The notes beneath the pieces are model-generated. The model did not search any database. It was not told where the DNA came from and saw only the letters and a list, made by a program, of their open reading frames with translations. Shown here piece after piece: positions 35,530 to 45,500 of a stretch of 64,000 bases of DNA. The translations under genes and the position numbers were made by a program. The stretch lies in assembly GCF_001435845.1 (NCBI RefSeq), contig NZ_CM003596.1, forward strand, positions 434,001 to 498,000, in the 5' to 3' direction. The number at the start of each line of letters is the position of its first letter. The stretch's first letter is position 1. The stretch comes from Psychrobacter sp. P11G3. Lineage in GTDB: Bacteria; Pseudomonadota; Gammaproteobacteria; Pseudomonadales; Moraxellaceae.

Positions 35530-36450
35530 ATGAGCCATTCGTATCCAAGCCATGTCACCATCGTTGATGTCAGTCCGCGTGATGGCTTGCAAAACGAGTC
35601 AACGACGGTACCGACTGAGGTTAAGCAAACGCTTATCAATGACTTGATTGCGGCGGGTATCAAAAAATTAGAGGCGACCAGTTTTGTCTCGCCAAAGTGG
35701 GTGCCACAAATGGGCGATAATAGCGTGTTGCTTGACGCGCTAGCGCCTATGCGGCAGAAGGACGTTTGCTACTCGGTACTGGTGCCCAATATGCGCGGCT
35801 TTGAAAATGCTATCGTACATCGCCCTGATGAAATCGTCATCTTTGGCTCAGCGAGTGAAACCTTTAGTCAAAAAAATATCAACTGTAGTATTGATGAGAG
35901 TATTGAGCGTTTTGCACCAGTGGCTGCGGCAGCAAAAGCACAAGGCATAAAGGTACGTGGCGTGATTTCTTGTACGGTTGGTTGTCCTTATGAAGGTGAC
36001 ATTGACCCAAGCCAAGTAGCGTATGTGACCAAGCGGTTGATTGAGATTGGTTCAGAGCAGGTTGGAATTGCCGATACGATCGGTGTGGGTACACCGCTCA
36101 AAGTACAACGAGCATTACAAGCTGCATTAGAATATGCTGATATCTCTATGCTATCGGGTCATTTTCATGACACTTATGGTCAAGCATTAAGCAATACGCT
36201 AGCCGCACTACAAATGGGTGTCAGTGAGTTTGATACTTCCGTCGCTGGCTTGGGCGGTTGTCCGTATGCCAAAGGCGCAACGGGCAATGTCGCCACCGAA
36301 GATGTGGTGTATATGTTGCATGGTATGGGTATCAGCACAGGTATCGATTTGGATAAATTGGTCGTGGCAGGCGAGCGTATCAGTGAATTTTTAAAGCGAC
36401 CAAATGGCTCAAATGTAGCACGTGCTCTAATCAATAAACGTAAGTCTTAA
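35530..36450 (+). CDS. liuE: Hydroxymethylglutaryl-CoA lyase
   Basis: It cleaves HMG-CoA to acetyl-CoA and acetoacetate, the last step of leucine breakdown. The 306-residue TIM-barrel protein shows VDVSPRDGLQNE (metal-binding Asp and catalytic Arg), ATSFVSPKWVPQM, GHFHDTYGQALSN with the metal-binding His pair, and the active-site loop GLGGCPYAKGATGNVATED with its conserved Cys. AAAGGA lies eight to ten bases before the ATG. No acetoacetate-CoA transferase or thiolase gene is next to it. Confidence 0.95.
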   Translation: MSHSYPSHVTIVDVSPRDGLQNESTTVPTEVKQTLINDLIAAGIKKLEATSFVSPKWVPQMGDNSVLLDALAPMRQKDVCYSVLVPNMRGFENAIVHRPDEIVIFGSASETFSQKNINCSIDESIERFAPVAAAAKAQGIKVRGVISCTVGCPYEGDIDPSQVAYVTKRLIEIGSEQVGIADTIGVGTPLKVQRALQAALEYADISMLSGHFHDTYGQALSNTLAALQMGVSEFDTSVAGLGGCPYAKGATGNVATEDVVYMLHGMGISTGIDLDKLVVAGERISEFLKRPNGSNVARALINKRKS

Positions 36451-36491
36451 AAATTATCGTAAAAATTAAATACTAAAAACAAGGAATAGTT

Positions 36492-37679
36492 ATGAGTTTA
36501 CCTGGATTAAATTTTCAACTTGGCGAAGATATCGACGCCCTACGTGACGTCGTACAGCAGTTTGCAGCAAACGAGATCGCTCCACGTGCTGCTGAGATTG
36601 ATAGCAGCGATGAATTCCCAATGGATTTATGGCAGAAGATGGGTGACCTCGGTCTACATGGTATTACCGTTCCTGAAGAATATGGTGGCTCCAACATGGG
36701 CTACGTTGCTCACATGGTCGCGATGGAAGAGATTAGCCGTGCTTCGGCATCGGTAGCACTGAGCTATGGCGCACACTCTAATCTATGTATCAATCAAATC
36801 AAACGTAATGGCTCTGAGGAACAAAAGCAGAAATATCTGCCAAAGCTAATCAGCGGTGAATTCATCGGTGCTTTGGCAATGAGTGAGACAGGGGCTGGCT
36901 CAGACGTCGTTAGTATGAAACTAAAAGCAGAAGAAAAAGACGGCAGCTATATTTTGAACGGTAGCAAGATGTGGATTACTAATGGTCCTGATGCTGACGT
37001 AATGGTAGTCTATGCCAAGACCAATCCTGAATTGGGTGCAAAAGGCATGACGGCCTTTATCGTTGAAAAAGGTATGGAAGGTTTCGGTACAGCGCAAAAG
37101 CTAGATAAGCTCGGCATGCGTGGTAGCCATACTGGTGAGATGACTTTTAATAATGTAAAAGTACCAAGTGAAAATATCTTGGGCGGTCTCAATGAAGGCG
37201 TCAAGGTGCTGATGAGTGGCCTAGATTATGAGCGCGCCGTGTTGGCTGCAGGTCCTATCGGTATCATGCAAGCAGTAATGGACAATGTCGTGCCTTATAT
37301 CCATGACCGCAAACAGTTTGGTCAAGCGATTGGTGAGTTCCAGCTTATCCAAGGTAAAGTTGCGGACATGTATACGATACTACAAGCCGGTCGTAGCTTC
37401 TTATATACTGTCGGGAAAAACCTCGATATGTTGGACGCGCGTGGTGCGGGTCATAGTCGAGAAGTGCGTAAAGATTGCGCCAGTGTGATTCTATGGTGTG
37501 CCGAAAAAGCCACATGGATGGCAGGCGAGGGCATTCAAATATTTGGTGGTAATGGCTACACCAATGAGTATCCACTTGGTCGCTACTGGCGCGATGCTAA
37601 ACTATATGAAATTGGCGCAGGTACCAGTGAAATTCGCCGTATGCTAGTCGGTCGCGAGCTGTTTAACGAGACCAAATAA
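36492..37679 (+). CDS. liuA: Isovaleryl-CoA dehydrogenase
   Basis: This FAD enzyme oxidises isovaleryl-CoA to 3-methylcrotonyl-CoA. The 395 residues match the acyl-CoA dehydrogenase fold: [31 protein letters not shown], and [20 protein letters not shown] with [19 protein letters not shown] at the end. The catalytic Glu is in [19 protein letters not shown], the position used by isovaleryl-CoA dehydrogenases, unlike most other acyl-CoA dehydrogenases, which place it near the C-terminus. In many liu operons this gene comes first; here it is last, followed by a terminator. Confidence 0.94.
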   Translation: MSLPGLNFQLGEDIDALRDVVQQFAANEIAPRAAEIDSSDEFPMDLWQKMGDLGLHGITVPEEYGGSNMGYVAHMVAMEEISRASASVALSYGAHSNLCINQIKRNGSEEQKQKYLPKLISGEFIGALAMSETGAGSDVVSMKLKAEEKDGSYILNGSKMWITNGPDADVMVVYAKTNPELGAKGMTAFIVEKGMEGFGTAQKLDKLGMRGSHTGEMTFNNVKVPSENILGGLNEGVKVLMSGLDYERAVLAAGPIGIMQAVMDNVVPYIHDRKQFGQAIGEFQLIQGKVADMYTILQAGRSFLYTVGKNLDMLDARGAGHSREVRKDCASVILWCAEKATWMAGEGIQIFGGNGYTNEYPLGRYWRDAKLYEIGAGTSEIRRMLVGRELFNETK

Positions 37680-37720
37680 GAAGTAGCTAGCAATACGTTA
37701 GCTACTTTCTGACAGTAAAA

Positions 37721-37757
37721 TAAAAAAGCAGTACGTTCAAAACGTGCTGCTTTTTTT
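37721..37757. terminator. Bidirectional terminator between liuA and coaX
   Basis: AAAAAGCAGTACGTT pairs with AACGTGCTGCTTTTT around a short loop, with one wobble and T runs on both strands, between converging genes. Confidence 0.93.
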
Positions 37758-37790
37758 GTGTCAACGTCGAACTGAATTATCCATAAGCGG

Positions 37791-38519
37791 TTAAGGCTTA
37801 TTGCGATAATCAAAGTATCTTGCCAAACCGTTCAATAGCAAATCATCACGCAGGCGTACTGGGCGATTAATGTGCTGCGAGATAATGGCTGCATCACCAC
37901 CTGTCATAATCAGTTCAAAATTAGGGTGACGATGGCTAATCTCATTGATCGCACCGACGATAGAGAGCAAAATCCCTCGATGCACCGCGTCTTGAGTGGT
38001 CAAGCCCTGACTAACGCTATCAAAAGTACCGTTCGAGATAGTGATTTGCTTAGTACCAGAGAACAGTGATTCACGTTGCAGGTAGATGCTGGGGAAAATA
38101 TAACCACCCAAATGCTCAGCATGATCAATCAAATCAATAGTCACCGCTGTACCGCAACCAATCACACACTGGCGTTTTTTCTTATCGACCGCGCCCAGCA
38201 TCTGTAGCCAACGATCACAGCCGAGCTGCTGATCATTATAAGCACTTTTCATCAGCGCGTGCGCCGCATCGACATGGACAAACTCAAACGGAATATTAAG
38301 CCGACTGAGCGTCTCTGATACTTTGGCATTAAGGTTATCACCCAATACTGATGAGATACCAATAAAGTCAGGCGCGTAACGCTCAAAGCGATCGGTCAGA
38401 CCCATAAGTAGTTCGGCAGGTGCTTGCAGGTGCTGCTTAGCATCATGCGCGACTATTTGTCCGATATCATCGGTTAGCCAGTATTTTAGGCGGGTATTTC
38501 CAAGATCAAGCCAGAGCAT
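37791..38519 (-). CDS. coaX: Type III pantothenate kinase
   Basis: It phosphorylates pantothenate in the first step of CoA synthesis. The 242-residue protein has the N-terminal phosphate loop LDLGNTRLKYW, the catalytic-type CDRWLQMLGA region (GCDRWLQM), GCGTAVTIDLI, and GGYIFPSIYLQRESL. These are the ASKHA-type motifs of CoaX. AAAGGGA lies before the ATG. It is 59 bases after birA on the same strand; birA-coaX is a common pairing in Moraxellaceae and Pseudomonas. Confidence 0.93.
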   Translation of the reverse strand: MLWLDLGNTRLKYWLTDDIGQIVAHDAKQHLQAPAELLMGLTDRFERYAPDFIGISSVLGDNLNAKVSETLSRLNIPFEFVHVDAAHALMKSAYNDQQLGCDRWLQMLGAVDKKKRQCVIGCGTAVTIDLIDHAEHLGGYIFPSIYLQRESLFSGTKQITISNGTFDSVSQGLTTQDAVHRGILLSIVGAINEISHRHPNFELIMTGGDAAIISQHINRPVRLRDDLLLNGLARYFDYRNKP

Positions 38520-38578
38520 AAAAGTCCCTTTATATAGTGCTCGTTAATGATGAGGTTCATCAATATAGTTGTCTAAGC

Positions 38579-39568
38579 CTAATAAATAACGTCGATGCGT
38601 CCAGTAAAAAGCGTAGAAATCTTACCGCTATCTTGGCGTAATTGCAAACAGCCATGTGTGTCGACACCACAAGCGATTCCCGTCACGACTTTTTCTTCAT
38701 TATTATAGTCTTGCGTAACGCGTAAGTGCAGACCTGATAGCGCATCCATCGTCGCAAACTGCTCCAAAAAACTATCTAAGTAATAAGTATGACCCGTTGG
38801 CTGCTCTATGCCCAAATGCTCAAAGCGTGTCATCGCCGCCATCAATGCTTTGCACATCTGCTGATAGAGCATTGGTAGGTCTGGTAGGCTCGCAGGTTGT
38901 GTCTCTAAAGGCAGCATCTCATTAATATCTTGTAAGCTAATCGCTTGGTAGCTCATACCCTCTGACGTTTGCGTGGTGAGCTTTGGTGCTGCTTGTACGT
39001 TTAAGCCAATACCTAGCACCACACCGACCAACCTACCAGCTTTAGTCACTGGTTCTATCAAAATCCCAGCCAGTTTATTAAAGGGTAGCGTGCACTGATT
39101 CGCTACATCACTATTCAATACGGAATCTAATACCGAGCTGTCCGTTATGGATTGTTCTTTAGATAGCTCTTTAGATTGGCTCTGAGCTTGCTGATAAAAC
39201 CCCAAGTCATTTGCCCATTTTACACCGATTGGTGTCAGTCCCTGCGCTTGCAGTTGCTCGTTCAGTGTTTGAATGACGGGCATTTTTGCCAGTTCAAGGC
39301 CAATGATGAGCGATAATAAGCCACTGATTGGCATATGCACAGGATGATATAGCGACAGATAGACATTGCCGCGCGGTGATTGCCACGAGCGCCCGTGCTG
39401 ACCACGACCTGCGCTTTGGGTTTCCGCGGTCAAAACGTGTACGGTGGCGACATCTAACGACCCATTTTGCAAGGCTTCTATCAGCTCGCTATTGGTCGAG
39501 GCGCTACTAGCCACATGACGGTGATTGAGCTCGGATAAATAGGGAGGAAAACTAGTGAGTGGCGGCAT
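38579..39568 (-). CDS. birA: Biotin--[acetyl-CoA-carboxylase] ligase, no HTH domain
   Basis: It attaches biotin to the carrier lysines of carboxylases, such as LiuD here and AccB elsewhere. The 329-residue protein has the biotinyl-AMP loop GRGQHGRSWQSPRGNVYLSL near residue 74, VKWANDLGFY, and KLAGILIEP followed by GRLVGVVLGIGLNV. There is no N-terminal HTH, so it is the non-regulatory class. A polar insert (about residues 131-166, rich in Ser, Lys and Gln) lengthens the loop between WANDL and KLAGIL. No clear Shine-Dalgarno precedes the ATG. Confidence 0.92.
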   Translation of the reverse strand: MPPLTSFPPYLSELNHRHVASSASTNSELIEALQNGSLDVATVHVLTAETQSAGRGQHGRSWQSPRGNVYLSLYHPVHMPISGLLSLIIGLELAKMPVIQTLNEQLQAQGLTPIGVKWANDLGFYQQAQSQSKELSKEQSITDSSVLDSVLNSDVANQCTLPFNKLAGILIEPVTKAGRLVGVVLGIGLNVQAAPKLTTQTSEGMSYQAISLQDINEMLPLETQPASLPDLPMLYQQMCKALMAAMTRFEHLGIEQPTGHTYYLDSFLEQFATMDALSGLHLRVTQDYNNEEKVVTGIACGVDTHGCLQLRQDSGKISTLFTGRIDVIY

Positions 39569-39698
39569 AAGTTTAGTCGATGTGGTTAAAGGAAACTTTG
39601 ATATACTGAGCGATTATTGCGGTCAGACAGTACCGAGTAAACAGCATAAAGGTCGCGTTGAGATTTGGCAAATACAATTAAGCACGCCTAAGCGCTAG
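39555..39698 (+). CDS. Possible small protein (47 codons), low confidence
   Basis: A GTG-started frame runs VSGGISLVDVVKGNFDILSD and on to STPKR before a TAG stop. It sits in the birA-TauE gap and overlaps the birA start by 14 bases on the other strand. AGGGAGG at 39541-39547 is well spaced for it, but those bases are also birA codons, so the match may be chance. No family is recognised. Confidence 0.2.
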   Translation: MSGGISLVDVVKGNFDILSDYCGQTVPSKQHKGRVEIWQIQLSTPKR

Positions 39699-39740
39699 TG
39701 AGTACTATAGTGCCAGTCAGTATTATAAAAGGTTCGTTCT

Positions 39741-40547
39741 ATGATGTTATATGTGTGGTTTGTGATTGCAGGCGCGTTTGCCGGTGTCAGCGCGGGCTTG
39801 TTTGGCGTCGGCGGTGGCATGATTATCGTGCCCGCATTGGTTTGGATTTTTACCGCATATGACTTTTCGCCAGAAGTAATCACCCACTTGGCCATCGGGA
39901 CGTCACTGGCGACCATCGTTGTGACCTCGATCAGCTCACTGACGGCACATAACAAGCGCGGCGGCGTGCGCTGGGAAGTATGGCGCAAGATGGCGCTTGG
40001 GTTGGTCATCGGTAGTTTGGTCGGCGCTGGTATCGCGGATATGATTGATGGACAGGCACTACAGGCTATCATTGGTTTCGGTGCGCTATTGGTCGCCTTA
40101 AAAATGCTGTTCTTTTCTAATAAAGAGCAAACAGGCAAATCATTGCCAGCAGCTGGTGTGCAGTTTGGTGCCGGTACGGGGATTGGTATGGCGTCGTCTA
40201 TCTTTGGGATTGGCGGTGGCAGCTTGACGGTACCGTTTTTGAACTGGGCGGGGCTACCGATGAAGCAATCGGTCGGCACATCAGCAGCATGCGGTCTACC
40301 AATTGCCTTGGCTGGGGCAGCGGGCTTTGCTTGGTTCGGTCAAGACGTGGTCAATCTGCCCGAGGGCACGATAGGATTTGTCCATGTCACAGGATTCTTG
40401 TTTATTTCAGTCGCTAGCTTTGCTATGGCAAAAGTGGGCGCCAAGCTCGCTCATGTATTGCCCGCATTAATGCTTAAGCGCGCGTTTGGCATATTATTAA
40501 TATTTGCTGGAGGGCAGTTGTTATTGAGTGGATTGGGTGTGATTTAG
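39741..40547 (+). CDS. TauE/SafE (DUF81) family membrane transporter
   Basis: A 268-residue inner-membrane protein with about eight hydrophobic segments. It shows the two glycine-rich half repeats of the family, AGVSAGLFGVGGGMIIVPALV and GMASSIFGIGGGSLTVPFLNW, which mark TauE/SafE exporters of sulfite or small organosulfonates. The ATG lies nine bases after AAAGG. It is divergent from birA. Substrate is unassigned; the neighbours say nothing about it. Confidence 0.88.
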   Translation: MMLYVWFVIAGAFAGVSAGLFGVGGGMIIVPALVWIFTAYDFSPEVITHLAIGTSLATIVVTSISSLTAHNKRGGVRWEVWRKMALGLVIGSLVGAGIADMIDGQALQAIIGFGALLVALKMLFFSNKEQTGKSLPAAGVQFGAGTGIGMASSIFGIGGGSLTVPFLNWAGLPMKQSVGTSAACGLPIALAGAAGFAWFGQDVVNLPEGTIGFVHVTGFLFISVASFAMAKVGAKLAHVLPALMLKRAFGILLIFAGGQLLLSGLGVI

Positions 40548-40593
40548 TTTTGGTGTAGCGAGGTAGTTACTAATAATAAATTGAGGGTTCGAT

Positions 40594-41535
40594 ATGGCTA
40601 TTACTGACTTATTCCATAAAAGGCAGAAAAGAATTCGAGGCGAATATCCTGATTTTTATCAATACGATGAATTACCAAATAAACTAAAAGTCCAAATAAT
40701 TCACTTATGGGATGAAACAATAGAAGCGGACTATTCTGGCGGTGGTTGGAATCCTAGCAGTTTAAATCGTGAATATTTGAAAAAATGCTACAAGAGTCTA
40801 TGCAAAGAAATAGGTGTATTTAAACTAAATGAAGAAGATAGCAATGATGAAATTTACATTACCTACTTTGAAAGTATCTCTAGCTATTTTTTAAGTGAGG
40901 ATAATATTGAACAAGCTCTAAGTATTATAGAGTTGATGACGCAAACTATTTCAAGCTTCGCTAGAGAATATAGGTATAAGGTTTCTATAAACATTGACGA
41001 AGCTATCAATGAATTGAACCAACGTTTCCGCGAACATGGTGTAGGTTATCAATATGAAAACGGTCAAATCATTAGAGTGGACTCTGAGTTTATTCATGCT
41101 GAAGCGGTTAAACCCGCTTTACAGTTATTAAGTAACCCTACATACAGAGGGGCTCAAGAAGAGTTTCTAAAAGCCCACGAACATTATCGTCATGGTCGCT
41201 ACGATGCCGCTCTAACAGATTGTCTTAAAGCATTTGAAAGTACCATGAAAATCATACTAGATAAACATGATTGGGAATATGGCAAAAAAGATGCTTCAAA
41301 GAGGCTTATTGATTGTTGTCTAAGTAATGAGTTGATACCAAAATTTTGGACTGATCATTTTAATTCATTAGGTAATATGCTTACCTCAAGCATAGGTACA
41401 CCTCGAAATAAACTTAGTGGTCATGGCAAAGGTAATGATGAGATAGAAATTCCTGAACACCTTATTCAGTATGTGCTACACATGACAGCATCTACGATTG
41501 TATTTTTAATCAAAGCAGAAGAAACGTTAAATTGA
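40594..41535 (+). CDS. STM4504/CBY_0614-type protein: AbiJ-like N-terminus, HEPN-like Abi C-terminus
   Basis: A probable anti-phage or stress RNase of 313 residues. The start LFHKRQKRIRGEYPDFYQYD and the middle REHGVGYQYENGQIIRVDSE followed by FIHAEAVKPAL match proteins named STM4504/CBY_0614, whose N-terminal half is an AbiJ-type domain. The C-terminal half (AHEHYRHGRYDAALTDCLKA to the end) resembles the abortive-infection C-terminal HEPN fold. RNKLSGHGKG, with Arg271 and His277, fits the R-x(4-6)-H catalytic motif of HEPN RNases. It is AT-rich compared with flanking genes. No toxin or antitoxin partner is evident. Function rests on remembered family resemblance. Confidence 0.8.
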   Translation: MAITDLFHKRQKRIRGEYPDFYQYDELPNKLKVQIIHLWDETIEADYSGGGWNPSSLNREYLKKCYKSLCKEIGVFKLNEEDSNDEIYITYFESISSYFLSEDNIEQALSIIELMTQTISSFAREYRYKVSINIDEAINELNQRFREHGVGYQYENGQIIRVDSEFIHAEAVKPALQLLSNPTYRGAQEEFLKAHEHYRHGRYDAALTDCLKAFESTMKIILDKHDWEYGKKDASKRLIDCCLSNELIPKFWTDHFNSLGNMLTSSIGTPRNKLSGHGKGNDEIEIPEHLIQYVLHMTASTIVFLIKAEETLN

Positions 41536-41571
41536 ATAAACCTAGTATGTAAACCATGAGACATTCTTAGT

Positions 41572-42513
41572 ATGAAAGCTGCAGAAAAATACCGCCGTGT
41601 TTTCGGCTCAATGAATCATCTAAAAGACCAGTTATCATGGACGACAGGTCTCTCTAATATGGTAGAGTTTTTGGCATGGGAGCCGCAGCGCATTTTAGGC
41701 ATCACTAAAAAGCAATACGTACGCCAAATCATTGAGTGGGCGGCCCACCCAGAGTTAAAGGATAAAAATATAGAAGAGATTGAGCAATCAGTCATCAAAA
41801 AGCTCAATACAAAAATGAATGAAACTGAGCAGCTAGAGACGTATTCAACGCAAACGATGGGTATTTGTAATGTGAGAGAAGCCGTGCGTCGCGTAACGTT
41901 TTTTTCTGAAGACTATCTTAAGAAAGAATTCGATATTTTTTTGAGTTTGTGCAGTGATGTCTACTTGGATTTGTTTTATCAGCAATTTATTAGCTTTGAG
42001 CCAAGTGGGTCATGGTCGACACATGGTAATAGCGGTATGTTTGAAAACAGTACAGAGCTAAAAGCAATGCACATGGACAACTTGGCCTATAACCATCAGG
42101 CGAATGTGCTGATAGCAAATGAATTAAAACTCGCTGGTCGGAAAAACCCAGACCAAATCCTAAAGTATTGCTTGATGTATGAGCATTTACTAGAAAAAGG
42201 CTTTATCGATAAAGGGGCAAAGTTTTTACTGTTATTTATCGGTGGTGACGCGCTAAAGCAAAACAAGCAAACGCTCGTAGATCGGGAGCTGGCTCTCTGT
42301 CACAAAAGACCGAGGAAGTATCAGCATCTACTAAGACCAGAGCTGTTAGAGATAGTCGATCATTTAGAAGTAGCAAGTATCTCTTGGTCAGCCTTTATCG
42401 AGTTTAATAATCGCTACTTAGCAGAAAATAAGGTCTGCCAAGTGGAGCAAAAACTGTTACGAGGGTTCCATCAAAGCCTTGAATCAAAATCGTTTATGCA
42501 GTTAGCCGTTTAA
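41572..42513 (+). CDS. Unknown 313-residue protein
   Basis: I do not recognise this protein. It is soluble, without signal peptide or membrane segment, and mostly helical by eye. It is rich in aromatic and basic residues: WTTGLSNMVEFLAWEPQRIL near the start, FIEFNNRYLAENKVCQVEQK near the end. Codon use is close to the housekeeping genes and unlike the AT-rich gene upstream, so the pair may not be a unit. The ATG has only a weak ribosome site. It ends 66 bases before smc. Confidence 0.7.
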   Translation: MKAAEKYRRVFGSMNHLKDQLSWTTGLSNMVEFLAWEPQRILGITKKQYVRQIIEWAAHPELKDKNIEEIEQSVIKKLNTKMNETEQLETYSTQTMGICNVREAVRRVTFFSEDYLKKEFDIFLSLCSDVYLDLFYQQFISFEPSGSWSTHGNSGMFENSTELKAMHMDNLAYNHQANVLIANELKLAGRKNPDQILKYCLMYEHLLEKGFIDKGAKFLLLFIGGDALKQNKQTLVDRELALCHKRPRKYQHLLRPELLEIVDHLEVASISWSAFIEFNNRYLAENKVCQVEQKLLRGFHQSLESKSFMQLAV

Positions 42514-42579
42514 CCCTAAAAACCTACTACAATTTCAGGTAGAATAGCCGCCTGTTTTTGCTAAGTTTATTGACTCTTC

Positions 42580-45500
42580 ATGCGTTTAAAATCTCTAAAG
42601 CTGGCAGGCTTCAAATCCTTTGCCAATCCAACCACTTTTACTTTTCGTCATGGTATCACCGCCATCGTCGGGCCGAACGGCTGTGGCAAATCCAATGTGA
42701 TTGATGCTATCCGCTGGGTGCTAGGCGAGACCTCAGCCAAGCAGTTACGCGGCGGGGCGATGAGTGATGTTATCTTCGCAGGTACGCAAGATAAAACAGC
42801 AAAAAGCGTTGCCAGTGTCGAGCTAACCTTTGAGCATACTCAAGATGAACAGACTGGTATTCGCCACGAGTTTAACTTGTACCAAGAGCTATCGGTTCGC
42901 CGTCAGGTAAATAAAGATGGACGCTCAGATTATTTTATCAATGGCACGCGTTGCCGTCGCCGTGATGTGGTCGATGTGTTTTTAGGTACAGGGCTGGGTG
43001 CACGTAGCTATGCGGTGATTGAGCAAGGCATGATTGGGCGTATCGTTGAATCTAGTCCTGTGCAGCTGCGTGAGTTTATCGAAGAGGCGGCAGGTGTCTC
43101 ACGCTATCAGGCTCGCCGTGAAGAAACGCAAAAGAAGTTAGAGAAAACAAAAGACAATCTAGCGCGCCTGCACGATATGCAAAGCGAATTACTACGCCAA
43201 CAAAAATCACTGTCTAAACAGGCGGCTAGTGCGCAGCGTTACGAGGAGTTGGCATTAACACTAGCTGATATCGAGCAGCAGCTCGCTATTCAGCAGCTCT
43301 ATCAAGCCAAGCAAACGCATCAACAGCAGAAAGTAGCGCATGAACGTAGTGCTACGGAGGTGGCGTCACTACAGGCTGACTACGACACGCTCAAAGCTCA
43401 GCAAGACAAGCTCACTGCTCGTATCAATCAAGAGCAATGGCTCAAAGACGATGCCCAAAGCACTCACTATCAGCAGCAGCTCGGCTATCAACAAGCGGAA
43501 CATAAGTTAAGTGATGCTAAGTCACAGCTGGTTACTATTGAGCAGCAACTGTCTGGCTTGGCTCAGCAGCGTGCGCAATCACTCGTTGATATCGAACGCC
43601 TAAAAGCTGAACAAGCTGAGCAGAATCAAGCGTTAGAAGCGTTACGTCCGCAGCTTATTGAGCTGACAGATAAACGCAATAACTATAAGCGCAATGAGCA
43701 GCCACTACAACGCGCGTGGCACGAAGCGCAAAACAATCTGTCACGCTTGCAAGACAAGGCTCGCACGCTTGAGCAGCAGCAGGCGATTAATATCCAAGCA
43801 CAAAAGCGCCATCAGCAAAGCTATGATAAATGGCAACGCCGCGAGCAAAACTGGCAAAAACTGTGGCTGCAATTACAGCAGTCTATAGCGCCATCTGCAT
43901 CTGACAGTACTGATGTGAGTAAGATAAATAAGGTGCAAGATCTCAATCACGTGCTAGAACAGCAAGTCACTGAGCTAAGCACGCAGTTGCAGCAAGTTGA
44001 GCGTCAACGCGAAGCCGTCGATGAACGCTTGTCCGAGATACAACCGCAAGCGCATAGTTTGCAGCAGAGACTAAACGCACAACAGAGTGAGTTGAGCGAT
44101 GATGAAAAGCGTCATGCGCTACTGGCAGGCGAATACGATACCCTGCATCAGATATTGCATCCAAAACCTATACAACAGCAATCAGAAAAGACTCAATCTA
44201 CCGCGACAGATAATGCAGATAGCGATGGCATATATCATCAGCCGATAGCCATTGCAACGCTACGTGAGCAAATTGAGCTAAGTGCGAAGGGGCAGGAGTA
44301 TGCGCCGCTACTCGATAGTATCCTAGCATTATGGCTAGATAGCCATGTGCTGGTTGCTAACCAACAAGCTAATCAAGCTAATCAAGCTAATCAAATCAAG
44401 CAATCAGACGTTAATAATGCTAACGGCATTTCTCAACAAGCTAATAACCTATGGCAAGCACTTGAGCATGACGTTGTAGATTTACTGACTTATCAAACGG
44501 CACAAAATATGCCTGCCAGTGCAAATGATAAAACTCTAGTAGAGACGGGTCATAGCTTATGGTTACCTACTGCGCAAAATGGCATCAGTGACCATGACTT
44601 TGTCAGCGAATTGCCAGATAGCTTAACTGATAAAGTATTGCCATTATCGCAGTTGATTACTCAGCCGCTACTCTCGCTATGGCAGCAGTGCTATATATAT
44701 ACGGGGCAGCATGAGACCAGTCAGCAGCATGAAATTGATACACTTACCGATGTTCTAAAGTCATTACCATCGTCCGCTGTTTTGCTTACCGTAGATGGTT
44801 GGCTGATCAGTCGTCATGGAACGATTAATTTAAGCAAATTCGCTGGTGCACAGGATGAGCAAAACGATAGCAATAGCCAATTCCTCACGCAGTGCCTGCA
44901 ACAGCGTACGCGTCTACAAGCATTAGAAGACTTGCTTGATGAGTTTGAAACCAAAATACAAGATCAGCAAAAGTCTATTGCAAAAAATCAGCGCGATTAT
45001 GATGCGTTGTTAGTTAGCTTAGAAGAAACGCGCGCGCAAGTTGAGCAGTTAACCCGTGATAAGCATCAATACCAGCAGCAACTGACGACCGAGCGAGCCA
45101 ATGCCGAGCGTTTACAAGCAGATAGCCAACGCCTGAACGCTGATAAAGCAACGCTTGAGCAAGAAAAGCAAGAACTGGCGCAAGAGCAACAAACCCTTGA
45201 GCAAGAACAACAGCATATTGAAAGCGAGATCGTTACGCTTAACCCGCACATAGCAGAGGCACGAGCGACAACTCAGCAACTGCAAGCTGAGCGCAGCGAG
45301 CTAAACCGCGCGCGTCAAGCTGATGATGACGCTTGGCAAGCATTGCAACTGCGTATTCAGCAGTATGAGATGCGCTTGGAGCATAGCGTTAGCAGTCTGG
45401 CTCGTGCGACTGAGCAACATGACAAGTCGTTAGAGAATGAGCAGAGTCTACAGATGCATCACGAGCAGCAGCAGGCCAAGTTGCCAGAGCTACAAGCAGC

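Noticed and set aside
39695..40279. 194-codon minus-strand frame opposite the TauE/SafE gene
   Set aside because: Pro/Thr/Asn/Ala-rich complement of a clear membrane-protein gene; no independent start signal.
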